NCBI GenBank assembly: GCA_030652255.1
Contig: JAUSAZ010000106.1
Span: forward strand, 1 to 64,000
DNA length: 64,000 bases
Direction of reading: 5' to 3'
DNA from: Myxococcales bacterium
Lineage (GTDB): Bacteria > Myxococcota_A > Polyangia > Polyangiales > Ga0077539
The position numbers were made by a program, and so were the translations under genes. The notes beneath the pieces are model-generated. The model did not search any database, was not told the DNA's origin, and worked only from the letters and a program-made list of their open reading frames with translations. Positions 19,170 to 26,577 of this stretch are shown here, in pieces (position 1 is the stretch's first letter; each line of letters starts with the position of its first letter).

Positions 19170-20687
19170 TTACTCGACGTCGTATGCGCCGGGCCCGGAG
19201 TGACCGGTCGCGGGGCGGGTCGGGGTGTTCGCGGGCGCCGCGGGGGTCGCCGTCGTGGGCGCGGTGCCGTGGCCGTGACCGCGGCGATGCCGACGGCGCG
19301 GTCGGTCGTCGGCCGCGACGGGGGAAGGGTCGGCGGGCACCACCTCGGCGGGCGGGCCCGCGTCCGCGACGAGCACAGGCGCGGCGACGGGCACAGGCGC
19401 GGCGACCGCGGGCGCGGCGACGACCGGCGGCGCGGCCACGGGCTCGGCGGGCTCCACGGGGCGGGCGACGACGGCGGGCGCGGGCGGGGGTGGAGGCGGA
19501 GGGGTGGCGAGCGATCGGCCGATGGCGAGGGCGCCCACCACGATGAGCAGGCCGCCGCCGGCCATGAGCGCGGGCATGTAGCGCCGAGCGGATGACTCCG
19601 GCGGCGGGCGCAGCTCGGTGGCGAAGGCCGACCCCGAGAGGGTCGTGGACTCCTGCTGCGGCGCGCTCGCGAGCGGCGCCGTGGGCACCCCCGCCAGCGA
19701 GGTGCGATCGACGGACGAGCGCTCGACCACGACCACCGGCGGCGGGTCTTCGAGGAGCACCTTGCGCGCGCCCGGGAGCGCGGCCTCCAGCGCCGCGAGA
19801 AACTCCCCGCAGTCGGGGAAGCGGTCGGTGGGCTGGAGCGCGGTGGCCTTCGCGATGATGGGCTCCCATGCGCCGACGTCGATCTTGCGCTTGAGGGGCG
19901 TCGGGCGAACCGGCGACAGCGCCTCGGCGAAGCGCGTGGTCATGTCCTTGCCGTTGTACGGCGGGAGGTCGGTGATCACCTCGGTGAGGATGATCCCCAT
20001 GGCGTGCACGTCCGTCCACGGCCCGGTGCGGGCGCCGCCGATCTGCTCGGGGGCGGCGTACTTCGGCGAGAAGGCCTGCATGGCGGTCATGGTCTTGGTC
20101 ATCCCGCTGCCGGCGCTCTCGTCCTCGCCCATGATCTTGGCGATGCCGAAGTCGAGCAGCCGGAGCTGCGGGCCCCGGCGCGCCTGCGCGAGCATCATGT
20201 TGGCGGGCTTGATGTCCCGGTGCGCGATGCCCTCCTCGTGCGCGAAGGCCATCGCCTCGAACACCGGCCGCAGCAGGTTGAGCGCCTCCTCGGGCGTGCG
20301 CCCGCCGCTCTCGCGCCGCAGCTTGAGGTCCTGGTCGAGCGTCTGGCCGGTGAGCCACTCCAGCACCATCCACGGCGCGGTCTCGCCGCTGGGCATCTCC
20401 GAGGCGCCGTAGTCGAGCACCTGCACGATGTTGGGGTGGCTGATGCGGGCGATGGTCTTCGCCTCGAAGGCGAACTTCTCGATGAAGGCCTGCCGGGCCT
20501 CCTCGTTGAACTCCGGCGGGGTCTTGAGCACCTTCACCGCGACCGGGCGCTCGAGCGTGAGGTGCACGGCCTGGTACACCGCCGCGAAGCCGCCCTCCGC
20601 GACGAAGCGCTCGACGCGAAACTTCCCCTCAAGCTCGGTGCCGATCAGACCGAAACGATCCTGGTTGGCCTCAGCTCCGTGCGACAT
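19170..20687 (-). CDS. Membrane-bound Ser/Thr protein kinase (PknB/Hanks type)
   Basis: A 505-residue protein with a kinase domain at about 23-290: Gly-loop AEGGFAAVYQA, Lys52 in VAVKVL, catalytic HRDIKPAN (156-163), DFG (179-181), and an activation segment rich in Thr/Met before YAAPEQ. A linker leads to one membrane helix (YMPALMAGGGLLIVVGALAI) and a Pro/Ala-rich extracytoplasmic tail ending in a His/Arg-rich stretch without a recognised sensor domain. Such kinases are abundant in myxobacteria. It lies four bases upstream of the M1 peptidase gene and probably shares its transcript. Confidence 0.9.
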   Translation of the reverse strand: MSHGAEANQDRFGLIGTELEGKFRVERFVAEGGFAAVYQAVHLTLERPVAVKVLKTPPEFNEEARQAFIEKFAFEAKTIARISHPNIVQVLDYGASEMPSGETAPWMVLEWLTGQTLDQDLKLRRESGGRTPEEALNLLRPVFEAMAFAHEEGIAHRDIKPANMMLAQARRGPQLRLLDFGIAKIMGEDESAGSGMTKTMTAMQAFSPKYAAPEQIGGARTGPWTDVHAMGIILTEVITDLPPYNGKDMTTRFAEALSPVRPTPLKRKIDVGAWEPIIAKATALQPTDRFPDCGEFLAALEAALPGARKVLLEDPPPVVVVERSSVDRTSLAGVPTAPLASAPQQESTTLSGSAFATELRPPPESSARRYMPALMAGGGLLIVVGALAIGRSLATPPPPPPPAPAVVARPVEPAEPVAAPPVVAAPAVAAPVPVAAPVLVADAGPPAEVVPADPSPVAADDRPRRRHRRGHGHGTAPTTATPAAPANTPTRPATGHSGPGAYDVE

Positions 20688-20698
20688 ACGCCCGGCAG

Positions 20699-20720
20699 GT
20701 TATCACCGACCGCGCGGTCG
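20699..20720 (-). promoter_or_regulatory. Candidate kinase promoter with 14-base palindrome
   Basis: On the minus strand a GATAAC -10-like hexamer (20699-20704) lies about twelve bases before the kinase ATG. Just upstream is a perfect palindrome, CGACCGCGCGGTCG (20707-20720), where a repressor would block -35 contacts. No good -35 is visible. The palindrome could instead be the 3'-end hairpin of the lipoprotein gene that ends at 20735. Confidence 0.3.
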
Positions 20721-20734
20721 CCGTCGAGTCGCGC

Positions 20735-21172
20735 TCAGTCCGCCCCGGCGTCCCGGGGCGAGCACTCCGCGACGCACTCGGCGTAGCGGGCCGCGCAGGT
20801 CGCCGGCGTGCCGTCGTGCCCGAGGTCGTGGCACTCCATCCCGAGGGCGCTGGTGGAGTCGTGGCAGATCGCGCCCACCTGCGCGCACTGCGACGGCGCC
20901 AGGGACCCGTCGGCGGCGCCCCCGTCCCCGGCGCCCGCGTCGGACACCGTGGGGCACGCGGCGAGGCACTCGGCCTCGCGGGCGACGCACATGGCGGTGT
21001 TGTTGGCGTGGGCGTAGCGGTGGCAGTCCGCGGCCGTGAGGGACACCGTCTCGTAGGGGTGGCAGCGGTCGGCGAGGCGCGCGCACACCGCGAGCGCCGC
21101 GGTGTTGTCGACCGGCTCGCTGGAGCAGGCCGCGAGGAGCATCGACGCGAGCGCGAGGGAGAGGAGTTTCAT
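20735..21172 (-). CDS. Small Cys-rich lipoprotein next to the MbnH-like gene
   Basis: A 145-residue protein with signal peptide and lipobox LAAC (Cys16). The mature part has about twelve cysteines in two similar halves (patterns Cx5C...Cx3C with CHxY/CHD), separated by a DAGAGDGGAADG linker, and resembles a duplicated disulfide-bonded helical module. Its ATG overlaps the stop of the di-heme enzyme gene, so it belongs to the copper/redox operon. It has several His beside Cys, but I recognise no family and cannot say whether it binds metal. Confidence 0.75.
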   Translation of the reverse strand: MKLLSLALASMLLAACSSEPVDNTAALAVCARLADRCHPYETVSLTAADCHRYAHANNTAMCVAREAECLAACPTVSDAGAGDGGAADGSLAPSQCAQVGAICHDSTSALGMECHDLGHDGTPATCAARYAECVAECSPRDAGAD

Positions 21173-22332
21173 CGTTCGTTTCCGAAGGGGTCGGCGAAGC
21201 GGGGGTCGCTCAGGAAGCGGTCATCGGTGAGCGCCTCGAGGAAGGCGATGACGTCGCGGCGCTCCTGGGGGGAGAGCGTGAAGCCCGACACGAAGCCGCT
21301 CTTGAGGGGGTTGTCGCGCCCGACGCCCGCGAGCGGACCGCTGGCGATGGTGCGCCCCCCCGCGGCGTAGTGGTCGAGCACGCCGTCGAGGGTGGCGATC
21401 GAGCCGTCGTGCATGTACGGCGCGGTGACGGCGATGTTGCGCAGCGTCGGCGCGCGGAAGCGGCCCATGTCCTCCGGGCGGCCGGTGATCTCTCGCACGC
21501 CGGTGTTGGGCTCGGGGTACGCCCCGCGCGCGTCGAGGTTGTAGAGCCCGGTGTTGTGGAAGGCGGTCTCGTCGAAGGCGCTGCTCGCGCTCACCACCGA
21601 GTCGGTGAAGGCGTAGCCCCCGTGGCAGTGGAAGCACTCGAGGCGCTCGCTGAAGAAGAGCTCGTTGCCGCGGCGCGCGCTCTCCGACATGGCGCTGGTG
21701 TCGCCGCGGGCGAAGCGGTCGAAGGGCGAGTCGGCGGAGACGAGGGTGCGCTCGAAGATGGCGATGGCGCGGGCGACGTTGGCCACCGTGAAGGGCTCCG
21801 CGTCGCCGGGGAAGGCCCGCGGAAACATCTGCTGGTAGCGCCGGTCGCGGCGCAGCCGGTCGAGGGCCTCGGACTCCCGTCCGGCGAGGCCGAGCTCCAC
21901 CGGCCCCTCGCCGAAGAGGGGCACCAGGGCCTGGCGCTCGAGCTCGCGCTGCACGGGGTTGGCCCAGGTGAGCGCGGAGAAGTAGCCCACGTTGGCGAGG
22001 CTCATCGAGCCGCGGGGGTGCGCCTCGCGGGTCGACCCGAGGCCCGTGGCGCGGCCGTCGGTGAAGGCCCGGCTCTGCTGGTGGCACGACCCGCACGACT
22101 GGGTCTCGTTGCCCGAGAGCCGACGGTCATAGAAGAGGTACCGGCCGAGGCGGGCCTTCTCCAGCGAGTAGGGGTTGTCGGGCGAGAGGCGCTGCGCGGG
22201 GAAGCCCGGCGGCGCCTCGATGGTGAGCAGGGGCTCGGCCTCCGGCGGCACGACCGCGTCGACGCCCCCGCAGCCTGCGGTCGCAGCGAAGAGGAGGGTG
22301 ACCAGGGCGCGTCGGAGGCGGCTCGAGCTCAT
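21169..22332 (-). CDS. mbnH: MbnH-like di-heme enzyme (MauG/cytochrome c peroxidase family), lipoprotein
   Basis: A 387-residue protein. The signal peptide ends at ATAGC (Cys21). Two heme c sites are present, CGSCH (80-84) and CFHCH (233-237), along with MHDG (307-310), which supplies the usual distal region of the second heme in CCP/MauG proteins. It lies directly downstream of an MbnP-like gene. In characterised pairs MbnH oxidises a conserved Trp of MbnP to kynurenine, making a copper site. Size and pairing match the MXAN_0977-type proteins as I recall them. An ordinary cytochrome c peroxidase is the alternative, but the neighbour argues against it. Confidence 0.8.
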   Translation of the reverse strand: MSSSRLRRALVTLLFAATAGCGGVDAVVPPEAEPLLTIEAPPGFPAQRLSPDNPYSLEKARLGRYLFYDRRLSGNETQSCGSCHQQSRAFTDGRATGLGSTREAHPRGSMSLANVGYFSALTWANPVQRELERQALVPLFGEGPVELGLAGRESEALDRLRRDRRYQQMFPRAFPGDAEPFTVANVARAIAIFERTLVSADSPFDRFARGDTSAMSESARRGNELFFSERLECFHCHGGYAFTDSVVSASSAFDETAFHNTGLYNLDARGAYPEPNTGVREITGRPEDMGRFRAPTLRNIAVTAPYMHDGSIATLDGVLDHYAAGGRTIASGPLAGVGRDNPLKSGFVSGFTLSPQERRDVIAFLEALTDDRFLSDPRFADPFGNER

Positions 22333-22344
22333 TGGGGTGTGGGG

Positions 22345-23274
22345 CTATTCAAACCGGAAGAAGTTCTGCGCGCCAGCCGTGCCAGCGACGGTGATGCCGA
22401 AGCCACGGAGCACCGGCGGGCACTCCGGGTCGGAGAGGCCGGACATGCACCCGGGGGCGCCCGTGGTGACGCGGACGTCGCTGTCCGCGAGCAGGCGGCC
22501 GAGGTCGGCGACGACGGTGTTGCGCGCGGGGTCGAAGCCCGCGAGCTCGACCTCGACGCGGTTGGGCTCGGCGCAGCGGGTGACGCCGCCCATCGCGGTG
22601 CCGTCGCAGCCGGTGGAGCCGACATGGATGTACCAGTCTGTCGCCATGGGGTTCATCGCGTTGGTGACCTGGCCGTCGATGCGGGCGAACTTGTACCCGC
22701 CCTGCCAGTTCCACCAGAGGGTGGAGAGGTTGAGCGGGGACGGCGCGGTGGCCGAGTTGGCGTGGTTGAGCGCGAAGGGGACGCCCAGCCGGAAGCGCAG
22801 CGCCGTGATGGGTCCCGCCGTGCCCGCGGGGAGCGTGCCGACCACCTGCGCGTTGGTGTCCGTGGTGCCGTTGGCGCACTGACCGCTGCGGTCTTCGAAG
22901 TCGAGGAGCGCCACCGACTCGTACTGCCAGCGCCCGTCCTGGCGCAGCGTCACCGGCACCTCGCCCGCGGCGGTCACCACCCGCAGGTCGTGAACGTAGA
23001 AGCGGAAGTCCGTCGGGCGCCACTGCCCCCCGCTGGTGCCGACGCCCTCGAAGGTCGCGCCACACCGGAAGGGAAGGTCGCGCACCTTCGCCGCGAAGCG
23101 GATGGTGATGTCGCTCGACAGCGCACCGCTGTCCGCCGCCGGGCCGTTGTCCGCCACCGCGCCGGCGTCCGCGACGGCGCCAGCGTCGGTCGCGGTCGCG
23201 TCCCCGTCGCTACAGCCCACGGCCGCCAGCATCGTCCCCAACGCCACCGCCGCGCGCACTCGTGATCTCGTCAT
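22345..23274 (-). CDS. mbnP: MbnP-like copper-associated lipoprotein
   Basis: A 309-residue protein starting at ATG 23274, with AAAGGA seven bases upstream. The lipobox ends at Cys21 and a DAGAVAD linker follows. The body shows MbnP-family features: FRFYVHDLRVV (90-100), the Trp-rich LWWNWQGGYKF (186-196) and HVGSTGC (217-223), with six mature cysteines (71, 133, 223, 234, 276, 285). In the studied family one conserved Trp is converted to kynurenine by the partner di-heme enzyme and contributes to a copper site; Trp187, 188 or 190 is the natural candidate. It sits between the barrel gene and the mbnH-like gene. Confidence 0.8.
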   Translation of the reverse strand: MTRSRVRAAVALGTMLAAVGCSDGDATATDAGAVADAGAVADNGPAADSGALSSDITIRFAAKVRDLPFRCGATFEGVGTSGGQWRPTDFRFYVHDLRVVTAAGEVPVTLRQDGRWQYESVALLDFEDRSGQCANGTTDTNAQVVGTLPAGTAGPITALRFRLGVPFALNHANSATAPSPLNLSTLWWNWQGGYKFARIDGQVTNAMNPMATDWYIHVGSTGCDGTAMGGVTRCAEPNRVEVELAGFDPARNTVVADLGRLLADSDVRVTTGAPGCMSGLSDPECPPVLRGFGITVAGTAGAQNFFRFE

Positions 23275-23295
23275 TGCTGTTCCTTTCACGGACAC

Positions 23296-24171
23296 CTACC
23301 GACTCCAGATCATCGTCACGCCGACCCGCGTCTGCGTGGTGATGTTGCTCGCCAGCCCGGGCACCGGCACGTCACTGCTGACCGTAAGCATCGTGCGCAG
23401 TCCGTCCACCCACCGCGCGCTCGCGCCCACCGCGACGAGCGCGCGCCGCGTCGCGCTGCCCGCGACCCGCTGCCCGTCCTCGCTCGCGGCCCCCTCGATG
23501 ACCTCCGTCAGCGCGACGGTCCACCCCCACCGCGGCGTCACCTGGTGGGCCACCGCCGCGCCCAGCATCCATCGCACGCCCGGGCGCACCGAGCCGACCG
23601 GCGCCACCCGCACGCCCACCTCCGTGAGCGTCATCACCGTCACCGGCGACGACACGCTCCAGCGCAGCTCGGCGCCGAGCGCCGGCTCCCACGCGCCGAG
23701 GCCGAGCCCCGTCACCGTCGCCAGCGCGCCCGCCCCCGCAGAGCCCGTCGGCGCCCTCAGCGCGGCCCACGCCGCCACCTGCGGCGCCGCCCGCCGCAGC
23801 GGCGCGGCCGACTCCCACCGCGCGCGAACGCTCACATCGCCCGCGCTCGCCGCCGCGCTCGACGCCCCGGGCAGCGCGAGGGCCGTGTACGCCGCGCTCC
23901 ACTGCGCCGCCAGCTCGAGCGCGGGCGCCACCCGCCACGCCGCCGCGAGGTCGAGCAGCGCTCGATGTGTCGACACCCCCGGCGGCGACGACCACGCCCT
24001 CCCCCGCGCGTCGACCGTGCCTGGCTCGGTCTGCCACGACAGCGCCGAGGCGAAGGCCACCCGATCGGCGGCCTGCGTCCACGGCGCGACCGGGCCGAGC
24101 GCCGCGCCGCAGGGGCACGCCGACGCCGCGCCCGCGCCCAGCGCGACGGCCATGGAGAGCGCGGCCCTCAT
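23296..24171 (-). CDS. Putative outer-membrane beta-barrel protein of the copper locus
   Basis: A 291-residue protein with a signal peptide cleaved near SACP. The mature N-terminus begins CPCG. The remainder alternates hydrophobic and polar residues in strands with many Trp and Ala (VSVRARWESA, GVRWMLGAAVAHQV) and ends in VGVTMIWSR, typical of a barrel strand. Barrel genes accompany mbnPH loci in other bacteria, so a role in moving copper or a copper chelate across the outer membrane is plausible but inferred. Confidence 0.65.
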   Translation of the reverse strand: MRAALSMAVALGAGAASACPCGAALGPVAPWTQAADRVAFASALSWQTEPGTVDARGRAWSSPPGVSTHRALLDLAAAWRVAPALELAAQWSAAYTALALPGASSAAASAGDVSVRARWESAAPLRRAAPQVAAWAALRAPTGSAGAGALATVTGLGLGAWEPALGAELRWSVSSPVTVMTLTEVGVRVAPVGSVRPGVRWMLGAAVAHQVTPRWGWTVALTEVIEGAASEDGQRVAGSATRRALVAVGASARWVDGLRTMLTVSSDVPVPGLASNITTQTRVGVTMIWSR

Positions 24172-24175
24172 CGCG

Positions 24176-24574
24176 TCAACGCAGCACCGGCGAGAGCAGC
24201 GCCTCGTCCCGGGTGCCCGGCACCACCAGCTGGAGGGTGATCTCCCAGCGACCGGGCATCGTGAGTAGCAGGTCGCTCACCCGGCACACCCCGCCGGCGC
24301 AATCGATGCGCGGCGGCGTAGATCCGTGCGCGTGGCCCGGCATCCGCGCCGTGACGCCCACCACCGAGGCCGCGTGGCCGGCGGCGTCGGTGGCGCGCAC
24401 GGCGAAGCTGTTGGCGCCGCGGCGGAAGGCGCCGTCGTCGTGCGCGATGTCGAGGCTGAACGAGCCCCGCTCGGACTGCGCGGGCAGCGCGTCGTCGGTG
24501 ATCTCCGCGGGGTCGCCGCAGCCCGCGAGCGCCGCGGCGAGCGTGAGACCCAGTCGTGTGGTGTGCCGAAGCAT
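24176..24574 (-). CDS. Small FixH/YtkA-like lipoprotein
   Basis: A 132-residue lipoprotein (LAGC, Cys19) that is first in the copper/redox operon. The mature domain is an Ig-like fold candidate: FSLDIAHDDGAFRRGANSFAV, then TARMPGHAHGS and LLLTMPGRWEITLQL. The phrase MPGHAHG followed by MPGRWEI is typical of FixH/YtkA-like and CopC-related auxiliary domains, where His and Met can bind copper. It starts 119 bases from the divergent response-regulator gene. Confidence 0.65.
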   Translation of the reverse strand: MLRHTTRLGLTLAAALAGCGDPAEITDDALPAQSERGSFSLDIAHDDGAFRRGANSFAVRATDAAGHAASVVGVTARMPGHAHGSTPPRIDCAGGVCRVSDLLLTMPGRWEITLQLVVPGTRDEALLSPVLR

Positions 24575-24625
24575 CGTCGCGGCGGACCATGCGACCGGCG
24601 CCCCGGCGCTTCAACTGCGCGCGCT

Positions 24626-24640
24626 GCGGCATGATGTCGC
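24626..24640. promoter_or_regulatory. RegA/PrrA-type dyad between the copper operon and regA
   Basis: GCGGC-ATGAT-GTCGC fits the GCGNC-Nx-GNCGC dyad described for RegA/PrrA regulators. It lies in the divergent intergenic region between the FixH-like gene (start 24574) and the RegA-like gene (start 24694). An overlapping inverted repeat GCATG-N6-CATGC spans 24629-24644. In GC-rich DNA such a dyad can arise by chance; its location is the main support. Confidence 0.4.
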
Positions 24641-24693
24641 ATGCGCGAGCGCGTCGACCGGAGCCCCGGGCGTGGTAGCCGTCAGGTACCGCG

Positions 24694-25242
24694 ATGGCCC
24701 CGCCGACCGAAGCCCGCACGATGCTCCTGTGTGACGACGACCTGCCGTTTCGCGCGGCGCTCGGCGCGGCCTTCACCCGCCGCGGCTGGACGGTGCACCT
24801 CGCGGGCTCCGGGGAAGAGGCGCTCGCCATCGCCGCGCACGTGGGCCTCGAGCGCGCGGTGATCGACCTTCGCATGCCGACCATGTCGGGCCTCGACCTG
24901 CTGCGCGAGCTGCTCCGGCAGCAGCCGGGCTTACAGGTGGTGGTATTGACCGGCTACGGGTCCATCCCCACGGCCATCGAGGCGGTGAAGCGCGGGGCGA
25001 TCAACTACATCACGAAGCCAGCGGAGCCCGCGGAGATCGACGCGGCCTTCGACGAGCACGCCGACGACGAGGAGCCCGGGCCCGCGGACGTCACCGTCCC
25101 GTCGCTCGACCGCGCGCAGTGGGAGCACCTGCAGCGCGTGCTCGCCGACACCCAGGGCAACATCTCCGAGGCCGCGCGGCGCCTCGGGATGCACCGCCGC
25201 TCGCTGCAACGGAAGCTCCAGAAGCTCCCCCCGAAGCGGTAG
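24694..25242 (+). CDS. regA: RegA/PrrA/ActR-family response regulator
   Basis: A 182-residue protein. The receiver domain has an acidic cluster DDD at 14-16, phospho-acceptor Asp58 and Lys108. The compact C-terminal Fis-type helix-turn-helix GNISEAARRLGMHRRSLQRKL (155-175) is nearly the signature of the RegA/PrrA/ActR redox regulators. ATG 24721 is an alternative start. It activates or represses genes in response to redox state through the kinase encoded next, nine bases downstream. Divergence from the mbn-like operon suggests that operon as a target. Confidence 0.9.
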   Translation: MAPPTEARTMLLCDDDLPFRAALGAAFTRRGWTVHLAGSGEEALAIAAHVGLERAVIDLRMPTMSGLDLLRELLRQQPGLQVVVLTGYGSIPTAIEAVKRGAINYITKPAEPAEIDAAFDEHADDEEPGPADVTVPSLDRAQWEHLQRVLADTQGNISEAARRLGMHRRSLQRKLQKLPPKR

Positions 25243-25251
25243 CGTGGCGCG

Positions 25252-26517
25252 ATGACCCCGGGCACCGCACCGCTCGACGCGCGCTGGCTGGTCCGCCTCC
25301 GGTGGGCCGCCATCGCCGCGCAGGTGGGGTCCATCGCGGGCACGCGCTACCTCCTGCACGCCCCCTTCCCGATGGGTCCGCTGGTGGGCATCGTCGGCGC
25401 GCTGGTGGTCGTCAACGTGGTGCTCGCGCTGCGCCTGCGCCGCGCCAAGTCCCTGCCCGACGGGCTCATCGCCGCCAACCTCCTGCTCGACGTCGCGGGC
25501 CTCACCTCGCTGCTCATCTTCACCGGCGGCGCGATGAACCCCTTCACCACGCTCTACCTCCTCCAGGTCGCCATCGCGGGCATCATGGTGCCCCGGCGCT
25601 GGAGCCTCGCGGTCACGGTGGGCGCGGTGGCGGCCTTCGGGGGCCTGCTGCTCGCGCGCCCGGAGGCCATCCACATCTGGCACTCGGCGGGGATGTTCCA
25701 GCTGCACGTGCGCGGGATGTGGCTGGCCTTCGCCCTCACCGCGGGCGCGCTCTGGTACTTCGTCGACCGGGTGTCGGGCTCGCTCCGCCGCCGCGAGTCC
25801 GAGCTGGCCGCGGCGCGCCTCGACCGCGAGCGGGCCATCCGGCAGAGCGCCCTCGGCACCGTCGCGGCGGGCGCCGCGCACGAGCTCAACACCCCCATCG
25901 GCACCGTGGCCATCCTCGCCGCGGAGCTGTCCGAGATGCTCGCGCAGCACCCCGAGGCGCAGGCCCAGGCCGACCTCATCCGGGAGGAGGTGCGGCGCTG
26001 CAGGGCCATCCTCGGGCGCATGCGCCGGCCGAGCGTGGCGGGTGAGAGCGAGCGCGAGACCGTCGACCTCGCGGCCTGGGTCGAGGAGGTCGTCGGGCGC
26101 TGGTCGAGCGACGGCCGGGGGTGCGCGGTCGAGCTCGCGCTGGGCGCCCGCGGGGTGTCCCGCACCATCGACGCGGAGGCCATGCGCCAGGCCGTGGTGA
26201 GCCTGCTCGACAACGCGCGGCAGGCCATGATCGCCGCCGGGCGCGCCGACGCCATCGCCGTCTCGCTCACCGACGACGACGGCGCCGTCTCGCTCGCGGT
26301 GACCGACCGGGGCGTCGGCATCGCGCCGGCCGACCTCGCGCACGTCGGCGAGCCCTTCTTCTCCACCCGCGAGCCGGGGCAGGGCATGGGCCTCGGGGTG
26401 TACCTCGCCCAGGGCACCGCGGCGCTCCACGGCGGCACCCTCACCCACCGCTCGGGCCCGGGCGGAACCGTCGCCACCCTCACCCTCCCGCCCTCGGTAA
26501 TCCCCGATGGTCCGTAG
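25252..26517 (+). CDS. regB: RegB/PrrB/ActS-family redox sensor histidine kinase
   Basis: A 421-residue kinase with six predicted membrane helices in the first 175 residues. It carries the quinone-site signature GGAMNPF (92-98) of RegB and the H-box LGTVAAGAAHELNTPIGTV (His210). Cys250 in RRCRAILGRM stands at the place of the redox-active cysteine of RegB. The HATPase core has DNARQA and MGLGVYLA. It should autophosphorylate according to quinone or redox state and pass phosphate to the RegA-like protein. Confidence 0.9.
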   Translation: MTPGTAPLDARWLVRLRWAAIAAQVGSIAGTRYLLHAPFPMGPLVGIVGALVVVNVVLALRLRRAKSLPDGLIAANLLLDVAGLTSLLIFTGGAMNPFTTLYLLQVAIAGIMVPRRWSLAVTVGAVAAFGGLLLARPEAIHIWHSAGMFQLHVRGMWLAFALTAGALWYFVDRVSGSLRRRESELAAARLDRERAIRQSALGTVAAGAAHELNTPIGTVAILAAELSEMLAQHPEAQAQADLIREEVRRCRAILGRMRRPSVAGESERETVDLAAWVEEVVGRWSSDGRGCAVELALGARGVSRTIDAEAMRQAVVSLLDNARQAMIAAGRADAIAVSLTDDDGAVSLAVTDRGVGIAPADLAHVGEPFFSTREPGQGMGLGVYLAQGTAALHGGTLTHRSGPGGTVATLTLPPSVIPDGP

Positions 26518-26540
26518 CGCCAATCGCATGCCACAGACTA

Positions 26541-26569
26541 TTGCAATGGTGTTGCATCAACGGTATACG
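26541..26569 (+). promoter_or_regulatory. Promoter with metalloregulator-like operator for the TonB receptor gene
   Basis: TTGCAA (26541-26546), 17 bases, then TATACG (26564-26569) form a good sigma70-like promoter ending nine bases before the ATG, so the leader is very short. The perfect palindrome TGCAA-TGGTG-TTGCA (26542-26556) overlaps the -35 and spacer. A related site, TGCAA-TCCCG-TCGCA, lies in the promoter of the Fur/Zur-type gene at 34289. This arrangement is that of a repressor operator. Confidence 0.6.
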
Positions 26570-26577
26570 GCCTCTCG

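Noticed and set aside
21169..22332. Calling the di-heme protein a plain cytochrome c peroxidase
   Set aside because: The heme layout would fit, but the adjacent MbnP-like gene and the accompanying genes fit the MbnH pairing better. Peroxidase activity remains possible.
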